The translations under genes were made by a program, and so were the position numbers. Below, piece after piece: positions 49,550 through 60,023 of a DNA stretch of 64,000 bases. Under the pieces are notes generated by a model, which had not been told where the DNA came from, did no database searches, and was given only the letters and a program-made list of their open reading frames with translations. The DNA is from Scylla paramamosain. Its lineage: Eukaryota; Arthropoda; Malacostraca; Decapoda; Portunidae. Location of the stretch: the NCBI RefSeq assembly GCF_035594125.1, contig NC_087183.1, positions 6,043,368-6,107,367 on the forward strand, given 5' to 3'. Numbering within the stretch: the first letter of the stretch is position 1; every line of letters starts with the position of its first letter.

Positions 49550-50399
49550 TTTGATGAGGTTCTTGGTATTGTGGCGGTTGCTCTGGAAGACCTGGTAGTA
49601 GCTGGATATTGTTGGTGGCGTGGAGGTCGTGGGTAGTGGTTTGGATTATGGTTGACTGTGCGAGTAAAAGAACACAAAGTTTATAAGATTTCTTCTTGAT
49701 TTAATGATGGACAAAGATGCATACGTGTGATACCGAGGCACAGATTACGACGGACGTGACGATACTTGGTTTTCTCTCTCTCTGAAGACTGACTGTCAAC
49801 TCTCTGTGAACCGACTGATGAACTGATGTGCTCTCTCTCTGGACTGACTGAACTCTGGACTGACCTCTAGTTTACTTTTACTTTTACTTTGATTAGAGAA
49901 AGAAGGTGAATGAAGAAGAGTTTGGACAGAGGAAGGTGTATAGTTAGAAATGGAAAGACTGTAGAGAGAAAAGATTGTGGGCAGACCACATTGCTATTTT
50001 TATATAGGAGTTTGGATATTTCTGTTTGTACTACTTGCACACATGTGAAAAAAATTAACTTAGGTATAATAACCCTACCTAGAAGGTTGCGTCTTGCGTC
50101 TTAATGCTATTTTTTTTCTTTTTTTACCTCTAGCTACGCGCACGGCTCTATTTATGTGAAATGAAGTGGATCAGGTTTCAGAATCTGAAATGAAGAAATG
50201 ACCAATGAGGTGCCTGAAAATGGGGTGAAGGAGCCAATCACAGAGCTGCTTATTCTGGCCAATGACCAGGAAGGAACGACAGGAAGGCGATGCAGGTGTT
50301 TTCCTTAAGTGGCAAGAATGTAGGGAATGTGTGTTATTCCCTTGAGAGGGCGATACGGAGGAGAAAGGTTAAAATAGACTGGCCACGTGAGCATGTGAG
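49550..50399. other. Unclassified segment between minisatellite and LINE
   Basis: No supported exon. It contains repeated GACTGACTGAACTCTGGACTG-like words (49785-49870) and a T-rich run near 50110-50127. It could be part of an unrecognised transposable element. Confidence 0.4.
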
Positions 50400-50416
50400 A
50401 TGAAATGTACGAATGA

Positions 50417-53400
50417 TTTTTTTTTTTTTTTTTATGTAGGAAGGATACTGGCCAAGGGCAACAAAAATCTAATAAAAAAAATGCCCACTGAAATGCCAGT
50501 CCCTTAAAAGATTCAAAGCAGTGGTCATAAATTGGTGGATAAGTGTCTTGAAACCTCCCTCTTGAAGGAATTCAAGTCATAGGAAGGTGGAAATACAGAA
50601 GCAGGCAAGGAGTTCCAGAGTTTACCAGAGAAAGGGATGAATGATTGAGAATACTGGTTAACTCTTGCATTAGAGAGGTGGACAGAATAGGGGTGAGAGA
50701 AAGAAGAAAGTCTTGTGCAGCGAGGCCGCGGAAGGAGGGGAGGCATGCAGTTAGCAAGATCAGAAGAGCAGTTGGCATGAAAATAGCGGTAGAAGACAGC
50801 TAGATATGCAACATTGCGGCGGTGAGAGAGGGGCTGAAGACAGTCAGTTAGAGGAGAGGAGTTGATGAGACGAAAAGCTTTTGATTCCACCCTGTCTAGA
50901 AGAGCAGTATGAGTGGAACCCCCCCAGACATGTGAAGCATACTCCATACATGGACGGATAAGGCCCTTGTACAGAGTTAGCAGCTGGGGATGTGAGAAAA
51001 ACTGGCGGAGACGTCTCAGAACACCTAACTTCATAGAAGCTGTTTTAGCTAGAGATGAGATGTGAAGTTTCCAGTTCAGATTATAAGTAAAGGACAGACC
51101 GAGGATGTTCAGTGTAGAAGAGGGGGACAGTTGAGTGTCATTGAAGAAGAGGGGATAGTTGTCTGGAAGATTGTGTTGAGTTGATAGATGGAGGAATTGA
51201 GTTTTTGAGGCATTGAACAATACCGAGTTTGCTCTGCCCCAATCAGAAATTTTAGAAAGATCAGAAGTCAGGCGTTCTGTGGCTTCCCTGCGTGATATGT
51301 TTACCTCCTGAAGGGTTGGACGTCTATGAAAAGACGTGGAAAAGTGCAGGGTGGTATCATCAGCATAAGAGTGGATAGGACAAGAAGTTTGGTTTAGAAG
51401 ATCATTAATGAATAATAAGAAGAGAGTGGGTGATAGGACAGAACCCTGAGGAACACCACTGTTAATAGATTTAGGAGAAGAACAGTGACCGTCTACCACA
51501 GCAGCAATAGAACGGTCAGAAAGGAAACTTGAGATGAAGTTACAGAGAGAAGGATAGAAACCGTAGGAGGGTAGTTTGGAAATCAAAGCTTTGTGCCAGA
51601 CTCTATCAAAAGCTTTTGATATGTCCAAGGCAACAGCAAAAGTTTCACCAAAGTCTCTAAAAGAGGATGACCAAGACTCAGTAAGGAAAGCCAGAAGATC
51701 ACCAGTAGAGCGGCCTTGACGGAACCCATACTGGCGATCAGATAGAAGGTTGTGAAGTGATAGATGTTTAAGAATCTTCCTGTTGAGGATAGATTCAAAA
51801 ACTTTAGATAAGCAGGAAATTAAAGCAATAGGACGGTAGTTTGAGGGATTAGAGCGGTCACCCTTTTTAGGAACAGGTTGAATGTAGGCAAACTTCCAGC
51901 AAGAAGGAAAGGTAGATGTTGACAGACAGAGCTGAAAGAGTTTGACTAGACAAGGTGCAAGCACGGAGGCACAGTTTCGGAGAACAATAGGAGGGACCCC
52001 ATCAGGTCTATAAGCCTTCCGAGGGTTTAGGCCAGCGAGGGCATGGAAAACATCATTACGAAGAATTTTAATACGTGGCATGAAGTAGTCAGAGGGTGGA
52101 GGAGAGGGAGGAACAAGCCCAGAATCGTCCAAGGTAGAGTTTTTAGCAAAGGTTTGAGCAAAGAGTTCAGCTTTAGAAATAGATGTGATAGCAGTGGTGC
52201 CATCTGGTTGAAGTAGAGGAGGGAAAGAAGAAGAAGTAAAGTTATTGGAGATATTTTTGGCTAGATGCCAGAAATCGCGAGGGGAGTTAGATCTTGAAAG
52301 GTTTTGACATTTTCTGTTAATGAAGGAGTTTTTGGCTAGTTGGAGAACAGACTTGGCATGGTTCCGGGGAGAAATATAAAGTGCATGAGATTCTGGTGAA
52401 GGAAGGCTTAAGTACCTTTTGTGGGCCACCTCTCTATCATGTATAGCACGAGAACAGGCTGTGTTAAACCAATGTTTAGAAGGTTTAGGATGAGAAAAAG
52501 AGTGAGGAATGTACGCCTCCATGCCAGACACTATCACCTCTGTTATGCGCTCAGCACACAAAGACGGATCCCTGACACGGAAGCAGTAGTCATTCCAAGG
52601 AAAATCAGCAAAATACCTCCTCAGGTCCCCCCAACTAGCAGAGGCAAAACGCCAGAGGCACCTTCGCTTAGGGGGATCCTGAGGAGGGATTGGAGTGATA
52701 GGACAAGATAAAGATATGAGATTGTGATCGGAGGAGCCCAACGGAGAAGAAAGGGTGACAGCATAAGCAGAAGGATTAGAGGTCAGGAAAAGGTCAAGAA
52801 TGTTGGGCGTATCTCCAAGACGGTCAGGTATACGAGTAGGGTGTTGCACCAATTGCTCTAGGTCATGGAGGATAGCAAAGTTGTAGGCTAGTTCACCAGG
52901 ATGGTCAGTGAAGGGAGAGGAAAGCCAAAGCTGGTGGTGAACATTGAAGTCTCCAAGAATGGAGATCTCTGCAAAAGGGAAGAGGGTCAGAATGTGCTCC
53001 ACTTTGGAAGTTAAGTAGTCAAAGAATTTCTTATAGTCAGAGGAGTTAGGAGAGAGGTATACAGCACAGATAAATTTAGTATGAGAATGACTCTGTAGTC
53101 GTAGCCAGATGGTGGAAAACTCAGAAGATTCAAGAGCGTGGGCACGAGAGCAGGTTAAGTCATTGCGCACATAAACGCAGCATCCAGCTTTGGATCGAAA
53201 ATGAGGATAGAGAAAGTAGGAGGGAACAGAAAAGGGGCTACTGTCAGTTGCCTCAGACACCTGAGTTTCAGTGAGGAAAAGAAGATGAGGTTTAGAAGAG
53301 GAGAGGTAGTGTTCTACAGATTGAAAATTAGATCTTAGACCGCGAATGTTGCAGAAGTTAATGAAGAAAAAGTTGAGGGGGGTGTCAAGACACTTAGGGT

Positions 53401-53748
53401 CGTCGACGGAAAGGCAGTCCGACCTGGGGACATTTATGGTCCCCTCCCCAGATGGGGACTCCGAGGCTGGTGTAGGAGTCGCCATGATTTTAAAATTTTT
53501 TGAGTGAAGGGTGTGTGTGTTATTAGATGCTTGTAGTTTTGTGTGGAGGAAGAGAGTTGTCTTTAGAGGGCAGGCTGTGACTACCCCCTTGTGTTGTGAG
53601 ACACAAAGGGAAACGTTCAGTGAGGTCACAGCTGGGTTTAATGATAAGTTCACAGCACCCCCTGAACAGTGCTTTAGACCTCATTGGGAGTAATTATCGT
53701 TTCGGCAGGTGTCTACTGCCTCCTCCTGCCAACACACCGCACGTGAAA
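50417..53748 (-). mobile_element. Full-length, apparently intact family A non-LTR retrotransposon
   Basis: A 3.3-kb element on the minus strand has a 5' end near 53748, one uninterrupted ORF, a short 3' UTR and a poly(A) tail (T18 at 50417-50434). Flanking 17-mers at 50400-50416 and 53749-53765 match at 15 of 17 positions, both differences being transitions, which suggests an aged target-site duplication. It is the only copy here with an unbroken frame. Placement in Jockey- or CR1-like clades is by motif character only. No ORF1/gag is present, and no RNase H domain was noticed. Confidence 0.88.
50525..53485 (-). CDS. LINE endonuclease-reverse transcriptase polyprotein, 986 aa, intact
   Basis: The start [10 protein letters not shown] at 53485 is chosen because the other family A copy at 63018 keeps this Met in frame but is frameshifted just upstream; the longer frame (to 53653) therefore reads into 5' UTR. 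APE-type endonuclease: [12 protein letters not shown] (about 39-50), LTETQ (71-75), ILGDFNVHH and SSDHNLISL. Reverse transcriptase: [60 protein letters not shown] and the catalytic SYADD (Tyr707-Asp710). The C-terminal region ends with WNSLPASV and FKREVSRHL. The protein would nick target DNA and copy its own mRNA at the nick (target-primed reverse transcription). All key catalytic motifs are present, so it may be active or recently so. Confidence 0.9.
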   Translation of the reverse strand: MATPTPASESPSGEGTINVPRSDCLSVDDPKCLDTPLNFFFINFCNIRGLRSNFQSVEHYLSSSKPHLLFLTETQVSEATDSSPFSVPSYFLYPHFRSKAGCCVYVRNDLTCSRAHALESSEFSTIWLRLQSHSHTKFICAVYLSPNSSDYKKFFDYLTSKVEHILTLFPFAEISILGDFNVHHQLWLSSPFTDHPGELAYNFAILHDLEQLVQHPTRIPDRLGDTPNILDLFLTSNPSAYAVTLSSPLGSSDHNLISLSCPITPIPPQDPPKRRCLWRFASASWGDLRRYFADFPWNDYCFRVRDPSLCAERITEVIVSGMEAYIPHSFSHPKPSKHWFNTACSRAIHDREVAHKRYLSLPSPESHALYISPRNHAKSVLQLAKNSFINRKCQNLSRSNSPRDFWHLAKNISNNFTSSSFPPLLQPDGTTAITSISKAELFAQTFAKNSTLDDSGLVPPSPPPSDYFMPRIKILRNDVFHALAGLNPRKAYRPDGVPPIVLRNCASVLAPCLVKLFQLCLSTSTFPSCWKFAYIQPVPKKGDRSNPSNYRPIALISCLSKVFESILNRKILKHLSLHNLLSDRQYGFRQGRSTGDLLAFLTESWSSSFRDFGETFAVALDISKAFDRVWHKALISKLPSYGFYPSLCNFISSFLSDRSIAAVVDGHCSSPKSINSGVPQGSVLSPTLFLLFINDLLNQTSCPIHSYADDTTLHFSTSFHRRPTLQEVNISRREATERLTSDLSKISDWGRANSVLFNASKTQFLHLSTQHNLPDNYPLFFNDTQLSPSSTLNILGLSFTYNLNWKLHISSLAKTASMKLGVLRRLRQFFSHPQLLTLYKGLIRPCMEYASHVWGGSTHTALLDRVESKAFRLINSSPLTDCLQPLSHRRNVAYLAVFYRYFHANCSSDLANCMPPLLPRPRCTRLSSFSHPYSVHLSNARVNQYSQSFIPFSGKLWNSLPASVFPPSYDLNSFKREVSRHLSTNL

Positions 53749-53807
53749 ATGAAATATATGAATGATGAATATATATAATAATAACTGTTATGACTGATGC
53801 GAGTGAT

Positions 53808-53831
53808 ACAGAAGAAGAAGAAGAAGAAAAA

Positions 53832-53866
<35 letters not shown>

Positions 53867-53933
53867 AGAAGAAGAAGAAGAAGAAGAAGAAGAAGAAGAA
53901 GAAGATGCTGCAGCAGCATCAGTGGAGAAAACA

Positions 53934-53978
<45 letters not shown>

Positions 53979-54093
53979 GAAGAAGAAGAAGAAGAAGAAG
54001 AAAAAGAAGAAGAGGAGGAGGAGGAGGAAGAAGAAGAAGCGGAAGAAGAAGGTATATGAGTAGCAGCAGCATCAGTGGAGGAAGCAACATAAG

Positions 54094-54144
<51 letters not shown>

Positions 54145-54145
54145 A
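53808..54145. repeat. Compound trinucleotide tracts (GAA)n, (AAT)n, (GAA)n, (AAC)n
   Basis: GAA about 53808-53905, AAT about 53936-53978, GAA/GGA to 54050 and AAC about 54092-54145. A GCAGCAGCATCAGTGGAG word occurs twice (near 53909 and 54062). Confidence 0.9.
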
Positions 54146-54402
54146 ACAACAAGGAGCATCAGAGGAAGAAGGAGAAGAAGCATCAGAGGAAGAAGAAGCA
54201 GTATCAGAGGAAGAAGAGGCAGCGTCAGAGGAAGAAGAAGAGGCAGCATCAGAGGAAGAAAAAGGAAAAGAAGCATCAGAGGAAGAAGAGGCAACATCAG
54301 AGGAAGAAGAGGCAGCGTCAGAGGAAGAAGAAGAAGAAGCATCAGAGGAAGAAGAAAGAGAAGAAGCATCAGAGGAAGAAGAGGCAGCATCAGAGGAATA
54401 CA
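54146..54402. repeat. Minisatellite, core GCATCAGAGGAAGAAGA, related to 47315-49510
   Basis: About ten units of 21-27 bp (GCATCAGAGGAAGAAGAGGCA type). The CATCAGAGGAAGAAG core is shared with the larger array on the other side of the intact LINE. Confidence 0.8.
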
Positions 54403-54434
54403 CACACCTTCGGTCTCCGCTGGTTCCCCTATCC

Positions 54435-54795
54435 TTTTTTTTTTTTTTTTTTTTTCATGTAAGAGGGGCGCTGGCCAAGGGCAACAAAATTTATGTAAAA
54501 AAGCTCCCACTAAGGTGTCAGTCCCCAAAGAAAAAGAGTCAAAAAGATTAAACAAAACTATTGGTAAATTTTGAATTTTGAGTGAAGGGTGTGCGTGTAT
54601 TAGGTGCCTGTAGAGTTGTGGGAAGGAAAAGAGTTGTCCTTAGAGGGCAGGCTGCCCCCTCGTGTTGTGAGACACAGAAGAAAACGTTCAAGGAGGGCAC
54701 AGCTTGGTTGTAGATAAGTTCGCATAAGTTCGCAGCATCCCATTTGTGAAACCTCCCTGAGAGTAATTACTGTTTCGACAGATATCTACTGTCTC
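54435..54795 (-). mobile_element. ORF-less, internally deleted derivative of the family A LINE
   Basis: Read on the minus strand, it begins with the family A 5' UTR (GACAGTAGATATCTGTCGAAAC, then the GTGTCTCACAACAC block and CACCCTTCACTCAAAATT). About 20 bases later, where the start codon would be, it passes directly into the family A 3' UTR (TTGGGGACTGACACCTTAGT, GTTGCCCTTGGCCAG) and a poly(A) tail (T21 at 54435-54455). The entire EN-RT coding region is missing. Both termini are retained, as in non-autonomous short internally deleted elements. Confidence 0.8.
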
Positions 54796-54799
54796 CTTT

Positions 54800-56240
54800 C
54801 TTTCATAATCCCTCCTCCCAGCGCCCTTCCTTTCTCGTCGGAAACTTTCTTCCTGTTGATAAGTAAATCCCCTGTGAAGAATAAGTGAGTGGTTCAAGAG
54901 CATTCGGCTGCCAAGAAGAAGGTCACGAACTTTTTGGACGCCAGTACCAGACAGCACCACTACTTCCAGTATAGGGGGGCTCACACGGTCCTCCTGCAAT
55001 ACTATCTGGCTACTTCCATGGCCAAATCGATGTATGGCAACACCATTTATGGCTCAGCAGCACCATCCATCCTGCCATTTCATCCAAAATGCTGCCCTAA
55101 GGATTTCACTGAGGGCCGTGAAATCCTCACCGCTAAATCTAACCACGCAGAGGCCAGCATACTCCCCCTGAGCAACCACAGAAAAGAAGTGTCAACACTT
55201 CCACCACATCAGGAGCTTGCAGCCCTCCCACCCACTCTCTGAACTCTACATCACCTCACGAGTGGATGGACAGGGACCTCGCTGGCACCCCAGAGCCAGA
55301 CAGCCACCATTGGTGAGAGGCTTGGTGGCCCACAACACCCTGGGACTAAGCCTGTGACGGAGATGAAAATGGAGCCAGCAGCGGGACAAGAGACAGGGTC
55401 CAGCACCCAGGTGCAGACACCAAATACTCTAAGGGGAGGCGTAAGGTACCGCAGGAAGTTTGGTGCGACGCTCAGTTCCCTGTTTGTGGCAAGTACCCAC
55501 ATCAATCAGGAGTATTGTTGCTCATTAGAGATCGTTGTTGGAAGATAAAATTGAACTGTATGGGCTACAAATACAATCCAACAACAGTGTACTGAGTGAC
55601 TAATTCGTGAAGCTTAGACAAACAATATGTTGGACGACAGGTGTGTTACCAGAGAGTAAAACTATCTAGATGCGAAGTGCTAAGACTTTACGGGAAGACT
55701 CAGTAAATTTGTGCTATTGTCGCAGACACGCAGTAACTTATAGACAGTGGGAAATGAGAATCAATGTGAGCAGGGTGAGAATGGAGACTGATTCACTGAT
55801 AGACATGGTGCAGTTGAGGGGGAAAAAATAATAATGCAATTTGTCATTTTTATTAGTTTGTGTACAGACTCTGTTTGAACTAATGTAAGCCATGAGATGG
55901 AATAAGAGCCAGTGCCAGTGGTAACCCTTAACAGCCAGCTTTAGCATTACCGAGCGCATCTTACAGAGTAGAGGTATAGGATATCACAATTTTTGCTTCA
56001 CTCAGATGATGGTGTACATAACATTATTAGTCTGGTACCGCCTACAGCAGCTCATGCACGCGTCACAGTTTTATTATGAGGAGTTAAGGTAAACAGTATT
56101 AATATCAGCGACAGAACAAGCGGTAATAAATCCCAACAGGCACACAAGACGCAGCAGCCAAGCATCACATACAATTATTGTCACTGACAAACACAGCATT
56201 GCGCTCCTGACAGAGAAGCTCACTCTACCTTGGAGAACAA
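54800..56240. other. Unclassified segment, partly GC-richer
   Basis: A 117-codon plus-strand frame (54889-55242) and moderate GC up to 55550 are visible, but no splice-supported exon or known domain is recognised. It could be a fragment of an unrecognised element. Confidence 0.4.
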
Positions 56241-56241
56241 T

Positions 56242-56341
<100 letters not shown>

Positions 56342-57524
56342 CTCAGTGAGATTACGAAGCCATAAAATGTAATGAAGCTCGGGAACGTTGTCTTTTCTGA
56401 ATGGAGTTCAGTGAGACACACCAAGAAGGACGAGCAGCATACGTATACATTGGGCAAGGTTGCGTTACATTCTGCCTTCCACAGTCGTCTGGCAGCTACT
56501 ACTGCACTTGGCAAGCTCACATTGAAAGCACCACACAGTGACAATACACACCAGAGTCCAAACGTGAAGAAGACAACACTAACACGCGGACACCAGCGAC
56601 CTTCACTTGAAGCTCTAAACTGACGTGAGTTACTAATGACCATGTATGGAATGTGTGTACTTCTATCCTATGTTACCTTATGCTACGGTAGCACTGTTAT
56701 AGTGAAGTAACAGGAGCAGTACTAACACTAGCCGTAGTAGTAGTGGTTAAGAGGATGGACCTCCAGTAATGGGAATAACCGGCCGCTCCTGCATGAACAA
56801 GGCAGTCACTCCACCTCACCGCCTGTCCCACCGCGGAAAGGAGGGAATTTTGTGACTCATTGTGATTTTATGGCGAACAGTATGAAGTCTGGACCATCAC
56901 GCACCGGAGTGAATGATTAGCACCTACAGTGTGTTACTCTACATACATCAAGCCGCGGCGTGAGCCGCCTTGAGGAGACAAGAGCCTGACGGAGTGCTGC
57001 CATTTTTGTGTACTCGATATTTTTCTAAATATGTATTACATTGCATTTGATATCAAGATGTTTTATCACATTTGAAAATATTTAGACAAGAATGATAACT
57101 GAATTCAAGCCTATCATAAACAAATGCAATAGTTAAATGTTGCAAAGTACTTAGTGTGCACTGACACACCCGTCTCTGTGAGAGGGCACTAAATTAATAA
57201 TACAGTCCTTGTTCAAATGGTGTGCTACGATTCGATGGCTACATTAGAAACCTCCACAAATGGCTCACGTCGCTCCCCTGTCCCTCCTCCCTCTGCCCTT
57301 GCAAGTCGGAGTAACTGCCAAGCTTCAGTGTTACCCCACGCAGTAGTGGAGGGTATTTTCAAAACTAGATCCAACCAAACTTTGTAATTCCCTAGCTTAG
57401 GGACGGCCATGAGGCAATAACAGGACATTTTTACTGTTTATACAACCATCATTCTCACCGCATCAGAAAACAAAAGGTGTAATTTTGACAATATGTGCTT
57501 TCATTCATTAGTGAGATCGAGTTT

Positions 57525-57527
<3 letters not shown>
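56342..57527. other. Unclassified intergenic segment
   Basis: No exon is supported. GC-richer patches lie at 56740-57000 and 57220-57420, without recognisable domains. Confidence 0.45.

Positions 57528-57528
<1 letters not shown>

Positions 57529-57614
<86 letters not shown>
57529..57614. repeat. (TA)43 microsatellite
   Basis: Uninterrupted TA tract; a (GT)34 tract follows at 57863-57930. Confidence 0.95.
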
Positions 57615-57616
<2 letters not shown>

Positions 57617-57860
57617 GACAAAATATTCCACCTCTCCCAGCACTACTGCAGCTTGCCTCCGCTGCCTTCTGCCAGGAGCTCTAGTTATTGTACTACCTTT
57701 TGTTAGACTACTTTGGAGACATATTCAAAGAGAACCAGTTGGAGTGAGAGAAGTACGTGATGTCGGGGACAAGCCGCATGGCAGCTAATCAAACGAAATT
57801 CTCTTGAGGGATGATATTACACACGACTCGGTTTAAAATTGTCTTCATTTCAAGCAGATT

Positions 57861-57931
<71 letters not shown>

Positions 57932-58078
57932 CTGCGAAGAACTGCCTTCAGACCACATCAAATCTTGTTTTAAGCATAGCTACGCAACTGTACAAATGTT
58001 TGTGAAACGCGGATTTCTTCTCTCTATACCAAACTATTCATATTGAGAAAGCTGTCTTATGATTAGGAAAAAGGAAAG

Positions 58079-58132
58079 AGATAGATAGATAGACAGATAG
58101 ATAGATAGATAGATGGATAGATAGATAAATAG

Positions 58133-58211
<79 letters not shown>
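58079..58211. repeat. (AGAT)n-(AG)n compound microsatellite
   Basis: About 18 GATA-type tetramers with a few substitutions, then about 29 AG units. Confidence 0.95.
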
Positions 58212-58214
<3 letters not shown>

Positions 58215-59173
58215 ATTTTCCGTTCACCACAGTAAGGTAGCATGTGGTTACAAACTCCACACGGTTATCAGCACCGCAGGATTGAAGCCAAGGTTAGGAG
58301 CCCGTAGGGTTAGGTTTAGCTTACCTTAGTTATTATTATTGTTATTACTATTATTACTATTATTATTATTATTCAATTTATTATATTTAACTGATTAATT
58401 TAATAATTTCTATTGATCAGTTAGTAAATTTGTTTATTTATTCATGTTTTAGTTCATAGTTATTTTGGTTGTCTATGTATGATGAAATCTATCGCAAGTT
58501 AGTTTTTACGCAATTTGACTCGCCCTTTTAGACTTTTCTGCTTTTCGCCTCAGTGTCCCTCCCTCCTCGTCCTGCCCGCTGGCATTATCTTTGCACTTAT
58601 CGGATAATGAGTCGATCGGTATGGATTAAAAAAGAAAAAAGAAAAAAATAGTGACACGTTTCTTTATACAAAACAACCAAACCTCTTGAAAAATATAATG
58701 ATGAAATGGAATAACGAACGAAAGCATTGCCCATCATATTTATTTATGTATTTATTATTTATTTATTTTTTTTCTACGGACTCATTATTCTTAAAACAGT
58801 AAAGCAGTTCAAGGTACCATAATACTCCCTGTCTATCTATTAGAATATATTTATGATAGGACTGATTTTTGTTACTATTATTGTCTTCAAATGAGATAAA
58901 ACATTGTACTTCTAAAGACAGTGAAGCAGCAACACCAGTCAGGGAATTGTGAGCGAAGGTAGCAGCTCGCCAACACTCGGTGTCCTCGCTCAACGCGGCA
59001 CAGGCTGCGTGTGTGCCTCAGTGAGGAGACACTAGTATAATACAGAGGCACACTCCTCGCCAGGCAGAGAACCCACGTGCGTGAACTCATGGAATGCTGA
59101 GGCACACGACACTTGTTATTGTGGTGCCTCGCTGGTGACTTGCTCCCTCTGGGTTGACAGATTTATCATATAG

Positions 59174-59352
<179 letters not shown>

Positions 59353-59880
59353 GTAAACAAAAACTACCTTATAATACCGTAATAATTAATACTACTTGTA
59401 GTGGCTTACGCAACGCGTCACGTTGGCCTTAGTCGCGTCGTTTATTTGTGTTATTGTGATCAATAAAGGGTGATACCGAGCAGAGTGGTAACTCGGAGGG
59501 ACCCGTGGTTGTACACCGGGGACGGCAGTGTGGCTCCGCAAGCATGGTGTCACCACGGCCCGCGCCCGCCATCACACACACGCATATTGTTATAGGTATC
59601 ATAGTAAAGATAACCAGCGTGTATTAATCCAGTAATGTTTTAAAATAAATCAGTAAACTAACTTTGGGTTGCGATTGTCCAGATCTCGCACTGTTACTAA
59701 AAAAAAAAAAAAAAAAAAAATGATGTTAACGAATAAAACCGTGGGCTGCCTTTTCTCACCACTAAGGGTAACAGTTTTAGCAAGAAACTTAAACAGGAAC
59801 AACCTTACTTCATTCAACACGACCCGTAAGAGCTCCGCCTTACGTAACAGCACGACAATGTACCACACGTTTCTTCATGC

Positions 59881-59884
<4 letters not shown>

Positions 59885-59919
<35 letters not shown>
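59885..59919. repeat. (AC)17 microsatellite
   Basis: Short AC tract about 100 bp downstream of the partial minus-strand gene. Confidence 0.9.
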
Positions 59920-59923
<4 letters not shown>

Positions 59924-60017
59924 TCGTCAAGTAGCGCGGGAATCATCCTTCTCGGCATCAAGCGGGTAGGCGCGGATCAGGGCTGCGTCAACTCCCGCAC
60001 TTACTCCTTCCCGCCAC

Positions 60018-60023
60018 TTTATT
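60018..60023 (-). promoter_or_regulatory. AATAAA overlapping the stop codon of the partial minus-strand gene
   Basis: The last codons read GTA CAA TAA A; the hexamer AATAAA contains the stop codon. If used, the 3' UTR would be only some 15-30 nt. Confidence 0.35.

Noticed and set aside
47102..49677. Reading frames of 207-620 codons on both strands (Ser-rich, Leu/Val-rich, Arg/Thr-rich, Lys/His-rich)
   Set aside because: They are alternate readings of a GAA/CAC/TCA-based minisatellite that lacks stop triplets. Frames overlap on both strands, no domain or splice structure is seen, and the most protein-like frame (APPPSEEEEE) is interrupted by stops.
53681..54574. Ser-rich (240 codons), Leu-rich (255) and Arg-rich (172) frames
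   Set aside because: Same reason: products of trinucleotide tracts and the second minisatellite, running into LINE-derived sequence.
54889..55242. 117-codon plus-strand frame
   Set aside because: No recognisable domain, no splice or promoter context, and neighbouring frames are equally open. It was left within an unclassified segment.
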